A stretch of DNA of 32,270 nt, taken from JAQSWP01 sp040255215 (GTDB lineage Bacteria > Pseudomonadota > Alphaproteobacteria > Reyranellales > JAQSWP01). The stretch spans positions 1 to 32,270 of the forward strand of contig JBDZUM010000034.1 of the NCBI GenBank assembly GCA_040255215.1, given 5' to 3'. The notes under the pieces were generated by a model, which ran no database searches, was not told the origin of the DNA, and worked only from the letters and a program-made list of their open reading frames with translations. This document shows, piece by piece, positions 14,696 through 22,469 of the stretch. A program made the position numbers and the translations under genes. Numbering within the stretch: the stretch's first letter is position 1; the number at the start of each line of letters is the position of its first letter.

Positions 14696-16470
14696 GCGGC
14701 ACCGGCTTTGGTGGTCTCGAGCAGGAATTTCTGCATGTCCCACGCTCCGGTGGGACAGCGTTCGGCGCACAGCCCGCAATGCAGGCAGACGTCCTCGTCC
14801 TTGGCCATGATGCGGCCGGTCTTCAGCCCGTCCTGGACGTAGAGCGCCTGGGTCGGGTTGATCGCCGGCGCGCTCAGGCGCTGGCGCACCTCGGTCTCGG
14901 GGCCGTCGGCAGTAAAGGTGATGCAGTCGACGGGGCAGATGTCGACGCAGGCGTCGCACTCGATGCAAAGCTTGGCGGCGAACACCGTCTGCACGTCGCA
15001 GTTAAGGCAGCGCTGCGCCTCGGCGAAGCCCAGCTTGGGATCGAAGCCGAGCTCGACCTCGATCTTGATGTTCTTGAGCGCTACGTCCTTCTCCTTGAGC
15101 GGCACCTTGTAGCGCAGGTCGTTGGAGATCTCGTTGTCGTAGCTCCACTCGTGGATGCCCATCTTCTGGCTGGCCAGCGTCACCCGCGGCGGCGGCCGGT
15201 CGGCGACGTTCTCGGCATTGCACAGCTTGTCGATCGAGACCGCGGCCTCGTGGCCGTGCGCGACGGCCCAGATGATGTTCTTGGGGCCGAAGGCGGAATC
15301 GCCGCCGAAGAAGACCTTGGGATTGGTTGACTGGAACGTCGCTGGGTCGACCACCGGCATGCCCCATTTGTCGAACTCCAGCCCGGCGTCCTTCTCGATC
15401 CAGGGGAAGGAATTCTCCTGGCCGATCGCCACCAGCACGTCGTCGCAGGGGATGGTCACGTCCGGCTCGCCGGCGGGCACCAGGCTGCGGCGGCCCTTGG
15501 CGTCGTACTCGGCCTTGACCTTCTCGAACACCATGCCGGTGAGCTTGCCGCCCTCGTGCAGCACTTCCTTGGGCACGAGGTAGTTGAGGATCGGGATGCC
15601 CTCATGCATGGCGTCTTCCTTTTCCCAGGGAGACGCCTTCATTTCCTCGAAGCCCGAGCGCACCACGACGGTGACTTCCTCGCCGCCCAGGCGCTTCGAC
15701 GAGCGGCAGCAATCCATGGCGGTGTTGCCGCCGCCCAGCACGATGACGCGCTTGCCGATCCTGTCGGTGTGGCCGAAAGACACCGAGGCCAGCCAGTCGA
15801 TGCCGATATGAATGTTCTTCGCCGCTTCCTTGCGGCCGGGCACGTCGAGATCGCGACCGCGCGGCGCGCCGGTGCCGACGAACACCGCATCGTAGCCCTC
15901 GGCCAGCACGGCCTTAAGACTGTCGACGCGCTTGCCGTAGCGGGTCTCGATGTTGCCGATGCCGGTGATGTAGCCGACTTCCTCGTCGATCACGGACTCG
16001 GGCAGGCGAAACTTGGGGATCTGGGTGCGGATCATGCCGCCGCCCTGCTTGTCCTGATCGTAGATGACGATGTCGTAGCCCAGCGGTGCCAGATCGCGGG
16101 CAACAGTCAGCGAGGCCGGACCGGCGCCGATCAGCGCCACGCGCTTGCCATTGCGCTGCGTCGGCGCGCTGGGCAGGCGGTGCTTGATGTCGTCCTTGTA
16201 GTCGGCGGCGACGCGCTTGAGGCGGCAGATCGCCACCGGCTCCTCCTCGACGCGGCCGCGGCGGCAGGCCGGCTCGCAGGGCCGGTCGCAGGTACGTCCG
16301 AGGATGCCGGGGAAGACGTTGGACCACCAGTTGACCATGTATGCGTCGCTGTAGCGACCCGACGATATCAACCTGATGTACTCGGGAACTGGCGTGTGCG
16401 CCGGACAGGCCCACTGGCAATCGACAACCTTATGGAAATAATCCGGGTTGCCGACGTTTGTCGGTTGCAA
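14680..16470 (-). CDS. GltD-like NAD(P)H:FAD oxidoreductase with C-terminal 2[4Fe-4S] ferredoxin domain
   Basis: A 596-residue electron-transfer protein. The N-terminus carries Cys18, Cys22, Cys61, Cys65, Cys69 and Cys82, in the pattern of the Fe-S domain of glutamate synthase small subunits. A FAD motif 'VALIGAGPASLTVARDL' follows at 111–127, and a second dinucleotide motif 'VIVLGGGNTAMDCCR' lies near 245. The C-terminus has two ferredoxin repeats, Cys502/505/508/512 ('CIECDACVDICP') and Cys562/565/568/572 ('CLHCGLCAERCP'). Encoded directly before and overlapping korA, it probably exchanges electrons between the Kor enzyme and NAD(P). Translation starts at TTG 16470–16468, with AGGAGG 8 bp upstream and no nearby ATG. 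Direction of electron flow is inferred. Confidence 0.9.
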   Translation of the reverse strand: MQPTNVGNPDYFHKVVDCQWACPAHTPVPEYIRLISSGRYSDAYMVNWWSNVFPGILGRTCDRPCEPACRRGRVEEEPVAICRLKRVAADYKDDIKHRLPSAPTQRNGKRVALIGAGPASLTVARDLAPLGYDIVIYDQDKQGGGMIRTQIPKFRLPESVIDEEVGYITGIGNIETRYGKRVDSLKAVLAEGYDAVFVGTGAPRGRDLDVPGRKEAAKNIHIGIDWLASVSFGHTDRIGKRVIVLGGGNTAMDCCRSSKRLGGEEVTVVVRSGFEEMKASPWEKEDAMHEGIPILNYLVPKEVLHEGGKLTGMVFEKVKAEYDAKGRRSLVPAGEPDVTIPCDDVLVAIGQENSFPWIEKDAGLEFDKWGMPVVDPATFQSTNPKVFFGGDSAFGPKNIIWAVAHGHEAAVSIDKLCNAENVADRPPPRVTLASQKMGIHEWSYDNEISNDLRYKVPLKEKDVALKNIKIEVELGFDPKLGFAEAQRCLNCDVQTVFAAKLCIECDACVDICPVDCITFTADGPETEVRQRLSAPAINPTQALYVQDGLKTGRIMAKDEDVCLHCGLCAERCPTGAWDMQKFLLETTKAGAACRSH

Positions 16471-16478
16471 CTCTAATT

Positions 16479-16528
16479 CCTCCTGATGGCCGCAGGTCTT
16501 TGTCGACTTCGGCGCCGTTTTCCGGCGC
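16479..16528 (-). promoter_or_regulatory. Perfect Shine-Dalgarno and leader hairpin before a TTG start
   Basis: AGGAGG (minus strand, 16484–16479) precedes the TTG start of the Fe-S flavoprotein gene by 8 bp and decides that start. A 6-bp GC stem with a 5-nt loop (16512–16528) lies in the leader just upstream. The remainder of the 163-bp gap to 16633 shows a second small hairpin (16592–16613) without a U-tract and no convincing promoter. Confidence 0.6.
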
Positions 16529-16633
16529 GATGCCTGCTCCTTCTCTCCCAGAGAGTCAATCTATCCTGATTAAACGTTTGGCGTAAGTGGGTTCCGCATA
16601 CCGCTACGCGGAAAAACCCTTCGTGGCCAAGGG

Positions 16634-18049
16634 CTAAAGCCGGACAACGGAAGTGGTTTCCTCGTCGGTAGCGGGAATCGTGGCAAGGGCTCCCAGTGGA
16701 ATTGGCCTGACTGGCGGCCGGGGCCGGAAATGGCCGATCTCGGTCGGCGTCCGATCAAGTGTCGCAGCCAAAGCCTCGGTCACGGTAAGTCCGCACTGTC
16801 TCCCCTGGCAGGGGCCCATGCCACAGCGGCTGAATGTCTTCAGGCTGGCGGGGCCGCTGGCACCGTCGCGCATGGCAGCGACGAGATCGCCCATCGTCAC
16901 CTCCTCGCAGCGGCAGACCAGCGTGTCGGCTTCGGGTACCCGCGACCATGCCGGTGCGAGAAACGCCGCATCGAGAAAATCGCGCCCGCGCAGCAGCCGA
17001 GCCAGCGCCTGAAAGGCGGGACGCGACTGCAGATCGCGCGAACCGCTGTCGAGACAGCCGCACAGATGAGCGGCCTGCAGGCCGGCAAGCACGCCACGGA
17101 TCGCCGCCACTTCGGCCCCGCCGATGCCGGCGCCGTCACCGGCGACGAGAATGCCGGCCTCGCTGCTCTGGCCCCATGAATCGATTTCGGCATGCCAGCA
17201 GGCCTGCGCCTCGTTCCAAACGGCGCGACAACCGGCCGAACTCCACAGGTCGATGTTCGGCACGACGCCCTGGTGCAGCAGCACCAGATCGCATCGCCGC
17301 TCCTGCCAGCCGGCCTCGGTGCGCCAGCGGATCGCATTGGCGCGATCCGTTCCCGCGATCGCCAGCGCCTCGACACCGCGCACGATCGGCACGCGCCGGC
17401 TGACTGCGGCGAGCAGGCCGATACCCTTGAAGAAGTAGCGCGAGGCGATGAAGGACGGCAGGTGTGCCAGCGCGCGCAGGCGATTGGCGCGGGGCGTTGT
17501 ATCCAGCACCAGCGCCGGCGGTGCACCAGCCGCGACGAGCTGGCGCGCGAAGAGATAGAGCAGCGGCCCCGTGCCTGCCAACACCGCCTCGCCGTGCGGC
17601 ACGAGAGCGGACGACTTGAGCAGGGTCTGCACCGCCCCGACGGTCATGACACCAGGCAGGGTCCAGCCCGGCACCGGCATCGGCCGTTCCATGGCACCCG
17701 TCGCCACGACGACCTGGCGTGCTCTCAGCAGCTGCGCGACACCATCGCTCAACGTGCCGATCTCGACGCCGTTGCCGCTGGCGCGCAAGGACCAGACGGT
17801 TGTGCGCGGCCGGTGCGCCGCACCGCTGCGCCTGAGACGGTTGATCCAGTTCTCGCCGACCCAGTAGGCATGGCCGAGAACCCTGCCCGATCGGAACGGC
17901 GACGCGGCGATGGCGCGATAGATCTGTCCACCCGGCCCGGCATTCTCGTCGAGCAGCAGCGTTTGCGCACCGTTGGACGCGGCGCTGCAAGCAGCAGCCA
18001 TGCCGGCCGGCCCGGCCCCGATGACGATGACATCGAACACGTCGCTCAT
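16634..18049 (-). CDS. FAD/[2Fe-2S] alpha subunit of an HcnB/OoxA-type dehydrogenase
   Basis: Large subunit of a three-part membrane-associated amine/amino-acid dehydrogenase. The 471 residues start with the FAD-binding 'VIVIGAGPAGMAAACSAASN' (GxGxxG at 11–16). An 'ATGAMERPMPVPGWTLPGV' loop typical of HcnB/octopine-oxidase alpha subunits follows. A C-terminal BFD-like [2Fe-2S] domain has Cys379 and Cys381 ('CRCEEVTMGDL') with Cys409 and Cys414 ('RCGMGPCQGRQC'). It is the last gene of a minus-strand operon, 3 bp after the small ferredoxin gene and behind the beta subunit and an M20 amidohydrolase. Known relatives oxidise opines, hydroxyproline, other D- or N-substituted amino acids, or glycine (cyanide synthase), so the substrate is open. 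Confidence 0.9.
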   Translation of the reverse strand: MSDVFDVIVIGAGPAGMAAACSAASNGAQTLLLDENAGPGGQIYRAIAASPFRSGRVLGHAYWVGENWINRLRRSGAAHRPRTTVWSLRASGNGVEIGTLSDGVAQLLRARQVVVATGAMERPMPVPGWTLPGVMTVGAVQTLLKSSALVPHGEAVLAGTGPLLYLFARQLVAAGAPPALVLDTTPRANRLRALAHLPSFIASRYFFKGIGLLAAVSRRVPIVRGVEALAIAGTDRANAIRWRTEAGWQERRCDLVLLHQGVVPNIDLWSSAGCRAVWNEAQACWHAEIDSWGQSSEAGILVAGDGAGIGGAEVAAIRGVLAGLQAAHLCGCLDSGSRDLQSRPAFQALARLLRGRDFLDAAFLAPAWSRVPEADTLVCRCEEVTMGDLVAAMRDGASGPASLKTFSRCGMGPCQGRQCGLTVTEALAATLDRTPTEIGHFRPRPPVRPIPLGALATIPATDEETTSVVRL

Positions 18050-18052
18050 GCG

Positions 18053-18352
18053 TCAGCCCGGGTCGAGACGACGGGCGCCGCGCTGCGTCGCAACCTGCAT
18101 GCCTTCGCGCACGCGGACCAGGCAGGCCTGCTGGCTGCCGATGCCGTCAATTTCCACGAGGCAGTCGAAGCACACGCCCATCATGCAGAACGGCGCGCGC
18201 GGCGCCGCACTGACGGGGGTGGTGCGCGTTGGAATGACGTTGGCGGCCAGCAATGCCACAGCGACGCTGTCGCCCCGCCGCGCTTCGATGTCACGACCAT
18301 CGACCGACAGACGGATGATGGGGCGGGCGTCTTCAGGCAGCCGTCTGAACAT
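18053..18352 (-). CDS. Small [2Fe-2S] ferredoxin subunit, HcnA/OoxC type
   Basis: A 99-residue plant-type [2Fe-2S] subunit. The cluster ligands are Cys56, Cys61, Cys64 and Cys77 (C-x4-C-x2-C-x12-C, 'APFCMMGVCFDCLVEIDG'), preceded by a beta-grasp start 'IRLSVDGRDIEARRGDSVAV'. This is the short gamma-type subunit that relays electrons in HcnABC-like dehydrogenases. Its start lies 20 bp inside the 3' end of the beta-subunit gene and its stop 3 bp before the alpha subunit, so all three are tightly coupled. It also resembles the N-terminal ferredoxin part of sarcosine oxidase alpha chains. Confidence 0.9.
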   Translation of the reverse strand: MFRRLPEDARPIIRLSVDGRDIEARRGDSVAVALLAANVIPTRTTPVSAAPRAPFCMMGVCFDCLVEIDGIGSQQACLVRVREGMQVATQRGARRLDPG

Positions 18353-19445
18353 CGAAGCGGTCGGCAGAGAAGGCCGTCAACGTGGATGGGAGAATGCCCG
18401 CGGCAATGGCGGGCGCGATTTCCAAAGCGTGCGCGGCGGCCAGGGTGACGCCCGAATGGCAGGTGGCGAGAAAGGCGCCGGGATGGCTGGTCGATTGCTG
18501 GTAGATGGGGAACCCGTCCGGCGTCATGACCCGCAACGCCGCCCAGCTGCGCACGACGTTGAGCGTCGCGAGGCGCGGAAACATTCGTACGGCGCGCGCG
18601 GCGATGGTGGCGACGACCCCGGACCGTACGGCGGTGTCGAAGCCCGCCTCTTCCTGCGAATCCCCGATCATGATCCCGCCCTCGACGGTCTGGCGCAGAT
18701 TGACGACGGGATGGCGCAGAAACGGTTGCGTGCGTTCGGTAACGACGATCTCGCCTTTCAGCGGACGAACCGGCGCGTTCAGCCCCACCATCGGCGCGAG
18801 CTGCGCGTTGCCGAGACCTGCGGCGAGCACGATCCGCGCGGCGGCGATCTCGCCCGAAGGCGTCGTCAGACGGAAGCCGCCGTCGCGCCATGCGATGGCG
18901 CTCACGGCAGCATTGGAGATACGGCTGCCGCCACGACGCGCGATGGCCGCGTTCAAGGCGCGCAAGGTCAGCAGCGAATTGGCATGGCCGTCGAGCGGAC
19001 AGAATACCGAGCCAACCACGTCAGGCCCGATATCGGGCAATCGCTCCGCCGTCTGCGCATGATCGAGCACCTCGTGCGGCACGGCCGACTGGTTGTGCAA
19101 GCGACGCATCTGATCGACGCGGTGCTGCATCTCCGCCTCCGACAGGCAGAGCGAGAAACCGCCAGGCCGCGAGAAGCCGATATCGATCGCCGTCTCATCG
19201 CGCAGATCGGTGGCAAGGCGCTGCCAGGCATCCGACGAGCGGCGCGTCAGCTGTGCGTAATCCGGCAGGCCGAGCCCTTTGCTCTGAACCCAGACCAGAG
19301 CGAAGTTGCCGCGCGAGGCGCTGATCGGAGCATTCGCCTCGTCGAGCAGCGCTACCTTGCGGCTACCGTCGCATAGGCCATAGGCGATGGCGGCGCCGAC
19401 CAGCCCGCCGCCGACAACTGCAAAGTCGTAGTCGGGCGCCGCCAT
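18333..19445 (-). CDS. FAD-dependent D-amino-acid-oxidase-like beta subunit (HcnC/OoxB type)
   Basis: Catalytic flavin subunit (370 residues) of the DAO/glycine oxidase family. The N-terminal dinucleotide fold is 'FAVVGGGLVGAAIAYGL' (GGGLVG at 12–17). The substrate-domain segments 'MTPDGFPIYQQS' and 'FLATCHSGVTLAAAHALEIA' near the C-terminus match the family's conserved end. The ATG at 19443–19445 follows the M20 stop by 4 bp, and GAGG overlaps that stop, which argues for translational reinitiation. A longer reading from 19589 would run into the M20 gene and was rejected. It would oxidise the C–N bond of an amino acid or opine, with electrons passing via the two Fe-S subunits to the respiratory chain. 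Confidence 0.9.
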   Translation of the reverse strand: MAAPDYDFAVVGGGLVGAAIAYGLCDGSRKVALLDEANAPISASRGNFALVWVQSKGLGLPDYAQLTRRSSDAWQRLATDLRDETAIDIGFSRPGGFSLCLSEAEMQHRVDQMRRLHNQSAVPHEVLDHAQTAERLPDIGPDVVGSVFCPLDGHANSLLTLRALNAAIARRGGSRISNAAVSAIAWRDGGFRLTTPSGEIAAARIVLAAGLGNAQLAPMVGLNAPVRPLKGEIVVTERTQPFLRHPVVNLRQTVEGGIMIGDSQEEAGFDTAVRSGVVATIAARAVRMFPRLATLNVVRSWAALRVMTPDGFPIYQQSTSHPGAFLATCHSGVTLAAAHALEIAPAIAAGILPSTLTAFSADRFDVQTAA

Positions 19446-19449
19446 GGCC

Positions 19450-20637
19450 TCAGGTGGGCTTCGGCGCCAGGCGGGTTTCGACCAGCCGCGCCAGGAAAGT
19501 CGCGCCCAGCGGCAGGATGTTGTCGTTGAAATCGTATTTGGGATTGTGGACTTCGCAGGCGATCTCGCCCTCGCCTTCCAGCCCGCCATTGCCGATCAGC
19601 ATGAAGGCGCCCGGACAGGCGTTGAGCATGAAGGAGAAATCCTCCGAGCCCATGACCAGCGGCCCGTTGCGATTGACGTTCTCCTTGCCGACGATTTCCT
19701 CGGCCACCGAAGCGGCGAAGGCGGCCTCGTCGGCATTGTTGACCAAAGGCGGATAGGTCTCCTCGAGCCAGAAATCGACTTTGGCGCCCAGCGCCGAGGC
19801 CACGCCTTCCGACACGCGCCGGATGTTGGCCATGATCATGTCGATCACTTCCGGCAGGAAGGCGCGGAAGGTGCCACGCAGCACCGCCGATTCGGGAATG
19901 ACGTTATAGGCGTCGCCGGCATGCATCTGGGTGACGCTGATGACGGCCGGATAATGCGGGCTGACGTTGCGGGAAACGATCGACTGCAGGGCGGTGATGA
20001 TATGGCCGCCGACCAGCACCGGGTCGACGCCGCTCTCCGGCCGCGCCCCATGCGCGCCCTTGCCGGTAATGTTGATGTCGAAACGGCCGGCCGCCGCCAT
20101 CATCGGACCGGGACGGACGGCGAACTTGCCGGCCGGCAGGCTGGGGCGATTGTGCATGCCGAAAACGGCCTCGCAGGGAAACTTCTCGAACAGCCCCTCC
20201 TCGACCATCACCCGGCCGCCGCCGCCGCCCTCCTCCGCCGGCTGGAAGAAGAAATGCACCGCGCCCTCGAAATTGCGCGTTGCCGCGAGGTACTGCGCTG
20301 CCCCAAGCAGCATGGTGGTATGCCCGTCATGGCCGCAGGCATGCATTCGGCCCTTGTGGATTGACTTATGGGCGAAATCGTTGAGCTCCTGCATCGGCAG
20401 GCAGTCCATGTCGGCGCGCAAGCCGATGGCGCGCGGCGAATTGCCGACCCGGATCGTGCCGACAACACCGGTCTTGGCGATCCCCGTCGTGACCTCGCAG
20501 CCGAACTCCTTCAACTTGCTCGCCACAAGCTCGCTGGTGCGCAGTTCCTCGAAGCCGAGCTCGGGATGGGCATGGATGTCGCGCCGCCAGGCCGTAAGCT
20601 GCGACTGGACGGCGGCGATGCGGGGATCGATTTTCAT
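19450..20637 (-). CDS. M20-family amidohydrolase (N-acyl amino acid/hippurate hydrolase type)
   Basis: Binuclear-metal hydrolase of 395 residues that cleaves an amide to release an amino acid. Metal ligands are Cys101, His103 and neighbouring His106 in 'HACGHDGHTTMLLGAA', Glu135/Glu136 in 'QPAEEGGGGG', His162 in 'GMHNRPSLPAG' and His364 in 'CEVHNPKYDFND'. Cys101 in the first ligand position is typical of the amidohydrolase/IAA-amino-acid hydrolase subgroup (peptidase M20D). The dimerisation domain spans about 185–295. No signal peptide is seen, so it is cytoplasmic. It heads the operon with the HcnABC-type dehydrogenase, so its product is likely to be, or lead to, that enzyme's substrate. Confidence 0.92.
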   Translation of the reverse strand: MKIDPRIAAVQSQLTAWRRDIHAHPELGFEELRTSELVASKLKEFGCEVTTGIAKTGVVGTIRVGNSPRAIGLRADMDCLPMQELNDFAHKSIHKGRMHACGHDGHTTMLLGAAQYLAATRNFEGAVHFFFQPAEEGGGGGRVMVEEGLFEKFPCEAVFGMHNRPSLPAGKFAVRPGPMMAAAGRFDINITGKGAHGARPESGVDPVLVGGHIITALQSIVSRNVSPHYPAVISVTQMHAGDAYNVIPESAVLRGTFRAFLPEVIDMIMANIRRVSEGVASALGAKVDFWLEETYPPLVNNADEAAFAASVAEEIVGKENVNRNGPLVMGSEDFSFMLNACPGAFMLIGNGGLEGEGEIACEVHNPKYDFNDNILPLGATFLARLVETRLAPKPT

Positions 20638-20697
20638 ATCGGGCTCGCTGGCAGGAGGAAACGGGCGATCGTCAGCCTAGGTTCGTGGACCGGCAGC

Positions 20698-20720
20698 GGT
20701 CAATGACAAGCCGGTTGACC
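20698..20720. promoter_or_regulatory. Palindromic site in the M20/pseudouridine synthase divergent region
   Basis: GGTCAA-N11-TTGACC, a perfect 6-bp inverted repeat, lies 60–83 bp upstream of the M20 start and 33–55 bp upstream of the pseudouridine synthase start. On the minus strand TTGACC (20703–20698) could be a -35 element, with TAGGCT after 18 bp as -10. The palindrome could then be an operator overlapping the M20 operon promoter. No regulator gene is adjacent. Confidence 0.35.
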
Positions 20721-20752
20721 GATCCGGTGGATTGCGGCCAAGTCCGCCCATC

Positions 20753-21451
20753 ATGAACGATGCGTTGCCCTCGGCGACAGAAATCCAGTCGCGTGTGCTC
20801 TATCGCGACAAGCTGCTGCTGGTGCTCGACAAGCCGGCGGGGCTGGCCGTCCATCGCGGCCCGAAGACCCAAGCCAGCCTTGAGCAACTGCTGCCGCATC
20901 TGCAGTTCGGCTACAAGGAGCTGCCGCAGCTCGGCCACCGGCTCGACCGCGACACCAGCGGCTGCCTGGTGCTGGGCCGCAACCGGCGGGCACTACGCCG
21001 GCTCGGAGAACTGTTCGCCGCCAACCGGGTCGGCAAGACCTACTGGGCTGTGGTCGAGGGCCGCCCGCCCCAGGACAGCGGCTGCATCAACATGGCATTG
21101 CTCAAGGTCACCGGCCGGCAGGGTTGGCGCATCGTTCCCGATCCCACCGGCCTGCCCGCGCGGACCGACTACCGGCTATGCGGCAGCGACGGCCGACGAA
21201 GCTGGCTCGAGCTGACGCCACAGACCGGCCGCACGCACCAGATCCGCATCCATTGCGCCGAACAGGGCTTTCCGATCGTCGGCGATCCGGTCTACGGCGC
21301 CGAGTCCCGGCCGACCGAGAACCTGATGCTGCATGCACGCGGCGTCTCTATCCCGTTCGCCGAAGCGCAACCGCCGATCGCGGTGACGGCGCAACCGCCG
21401 GACCATATGCGGACCGCCCTCGCCGCCCTGGGCTGGAACGAGAGCATCTGA
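20753..21451 (+). CDS. RluA-family RNA pseudouridine synthase
   Basis: Isomerises uridine to pseudouridine in rRNA or tRNA. The 232-residue protein has the family signature 'GHRLDRDTSGCLVLG', with catalytic Asp65. Other conserved pieces are 'VLDKPAGLAVHRG', 'KTYWAVVEG', 'LELTPQTGRTHQIRIH' and 'PIVGDPVYG'. There is no N-terminal S4 domain, so it is the short, RluA-like form rather than RluC/RluD. The ATG at 20753 was chosen over an upstream TTG at 20732. Alone in its unit, divergent from the M20 operon. The target position cannot be read from the sequence. Confidence 0.92.
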   Translation: MNDALPSATEIQSRVLYRDKLLLVLDKPAGLAVHRGPKTQASLEQLLPHLQFGYKELPQLGHRLDRDTSGCLVLGRNRRALRRLGELFAANRVGKTYWAVVEGRPPQDSGCINMALLKVTGRQGWRIVPDPTGLPARTDYRLCGSDGRRSWLELTPQTGRTHQIRIHCAEQGFPIVGDPVYGAESRPTENLMLHARGVSIPFAEAQPPIAVTAQPPDHMRTALAALGWNESI

Positions 21452-21506
21452 CGGAGAATTTTGCCGATAAGCGGCAGTCGTCTAAAATCGTCACGTTCCG
21501 GCGACG

Positions 21507-22457
21507 ATGGATCGAACCATGCTGCGTCCTATCATGGTCCTTCTCGTGGTTGTCCTGGCGACGACAGCGGCAGCCCAGCCGAGCCGGCGCGATCCGTCCG
21601 ACAGGTTGGGCGGACGAGGCCCGGGCGGGTCGGGCATGTCGGACGCTGAGGATCGCGACGGCCGACGCGGTGGACGGGGCGGCCTGGCGCCGGCCGGTCC
21701 CACCGGCGTCGATGGTCAGGTCGCGCCGCACGCGGTGGACCGGATGACGCTTTGCGGCATTGGCCGCCTGCCCAATTGCGACGCTCAGACCGCCGTCGAT
21801 CGCGGCCTCTTCCCGACCGGGCTGCGGCCGCGTTTTCCGGCGGGTCTGAAATGTCCGGACATCGACGAGGCCTACGCCATCTCCTACAGCCACAAGCGCG
21901 ACCGCGAGGTCTATCATGGCGGTATCGACATGCCCGCGTCCTATGGCACGCCGATCCTCGCCGCCGCCGACGGCCAGGTGATCGGCATCTATTCCGGCAT
22001 CGACAGCATGCGCGGCATCGAGGTGATGCTGCGCCACACGCCGCAGGACACCGGCATCCCGCTCTACATCTATACGCAATACGCCCATCTGCATGCCATG
22101 CCGGACCTGGCGGTAGGCCAGCGCGTGCGCATGGGCCAGACGATCGGCCCGACCGGCAATTCCGGCAGCACGCCGAGCCAGCTGCGCTCGGGCCGCGAGC
22201 GTCGGCCGGCGATCCATTTCGCCGCCTGGTTCACCGCATCGCCGCAATTCGTGGCCTTTGCGGATCGCATCGTGCCGCTGGACAGCTACTGGATGGATCC
22301 CGTGGCGCTCTATCGGCTGCGGCCGCCGTTCGATTCCCAAACCATGAAGGCGCTGCCGGCTGCGGAGAAAGCCGTGCCGATTCCCGTCATGCTGGCCGAC
22401 GGCACCACGCAGCCGGCGGGCACGCGACTGATCTGGCCCTATGCCTGCAGCCGCTGA
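21507..22457 (+). CDS. Exported M23-fold protein lacking one catalytic histidine
   Basis: A 316-residue exported protein. A signal peptide (about 1–23, cleavage after 'TTAAA') is followed by a Gly/Arg/Asp-rich linker (about 27–62) and an M23 domain (about 120–260). The zinc ligands His137 and Asp141 ('YHGGIDMPASYGTP') and His237 ('AIHFAAWF') are present. His194 lies in 'YTQYAHLHAM', where the accessory His is expected. The usual H-x-H pair reads Ala235-Ile-His237, so the first His, thought to help activate water, is missing. Four cysteines at 83, 91, 116 and near the C-terminus may pair in the periplasm. It could be a divergent endopeptidase, or a binding or activator protein as with degenerate LytM (EnvC/NlpD-like) factors. 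The start could also be Met5. Confidence 0.8.
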   Translation: MDRTMLRPIMVLLVVVLATTAAAQPSRRDPSDRLGGRGPGGSGMSDAEDRDGRRGGRGGLAPAGPTGVDGQVAPHAVDRMTLCGIGRLPNCDAQTAVDRGLFPTGLRPRFPAGLKCPDIDEAYAISYSHKRDREVYHGGIDMPASYGTPILAAADGQVIGIYSGIDSMRGIEVMLRHTPQDTGIPLYIYTQYAHLHAMPDLAVGQRVRMGQTIGPTGNSGSTPSQLRSGRERRPAIHFAAWFTASPQFVAFADRIVPLDSYWMDPVALYRLRPPFDSQTMKALPAAEKAVPIPVMLADGTTQPAGTRLIWPYACSR

Positions 22458-22469
22458 ACGGCTCTCCGC

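Noticed and set aside
16592..16613. Hairpin TTCCGC-N10-GCGGAA after the dehydrogenase alpha-subunit gene, as a terminator
   Set aside because: No U-tract follows on the minus strand; the A/T run lies on the wrong side of the stem.
16634..19445. The HcnABC-like genes as a hydrogen cyanide synthase
   Set aside because: The same three-subunit layout is used by opine oxidases and hydroxyproline dehydrogenases. Linkage to an M20 amidohydrolase points to catabolism, and nothing here is specific to glycine.
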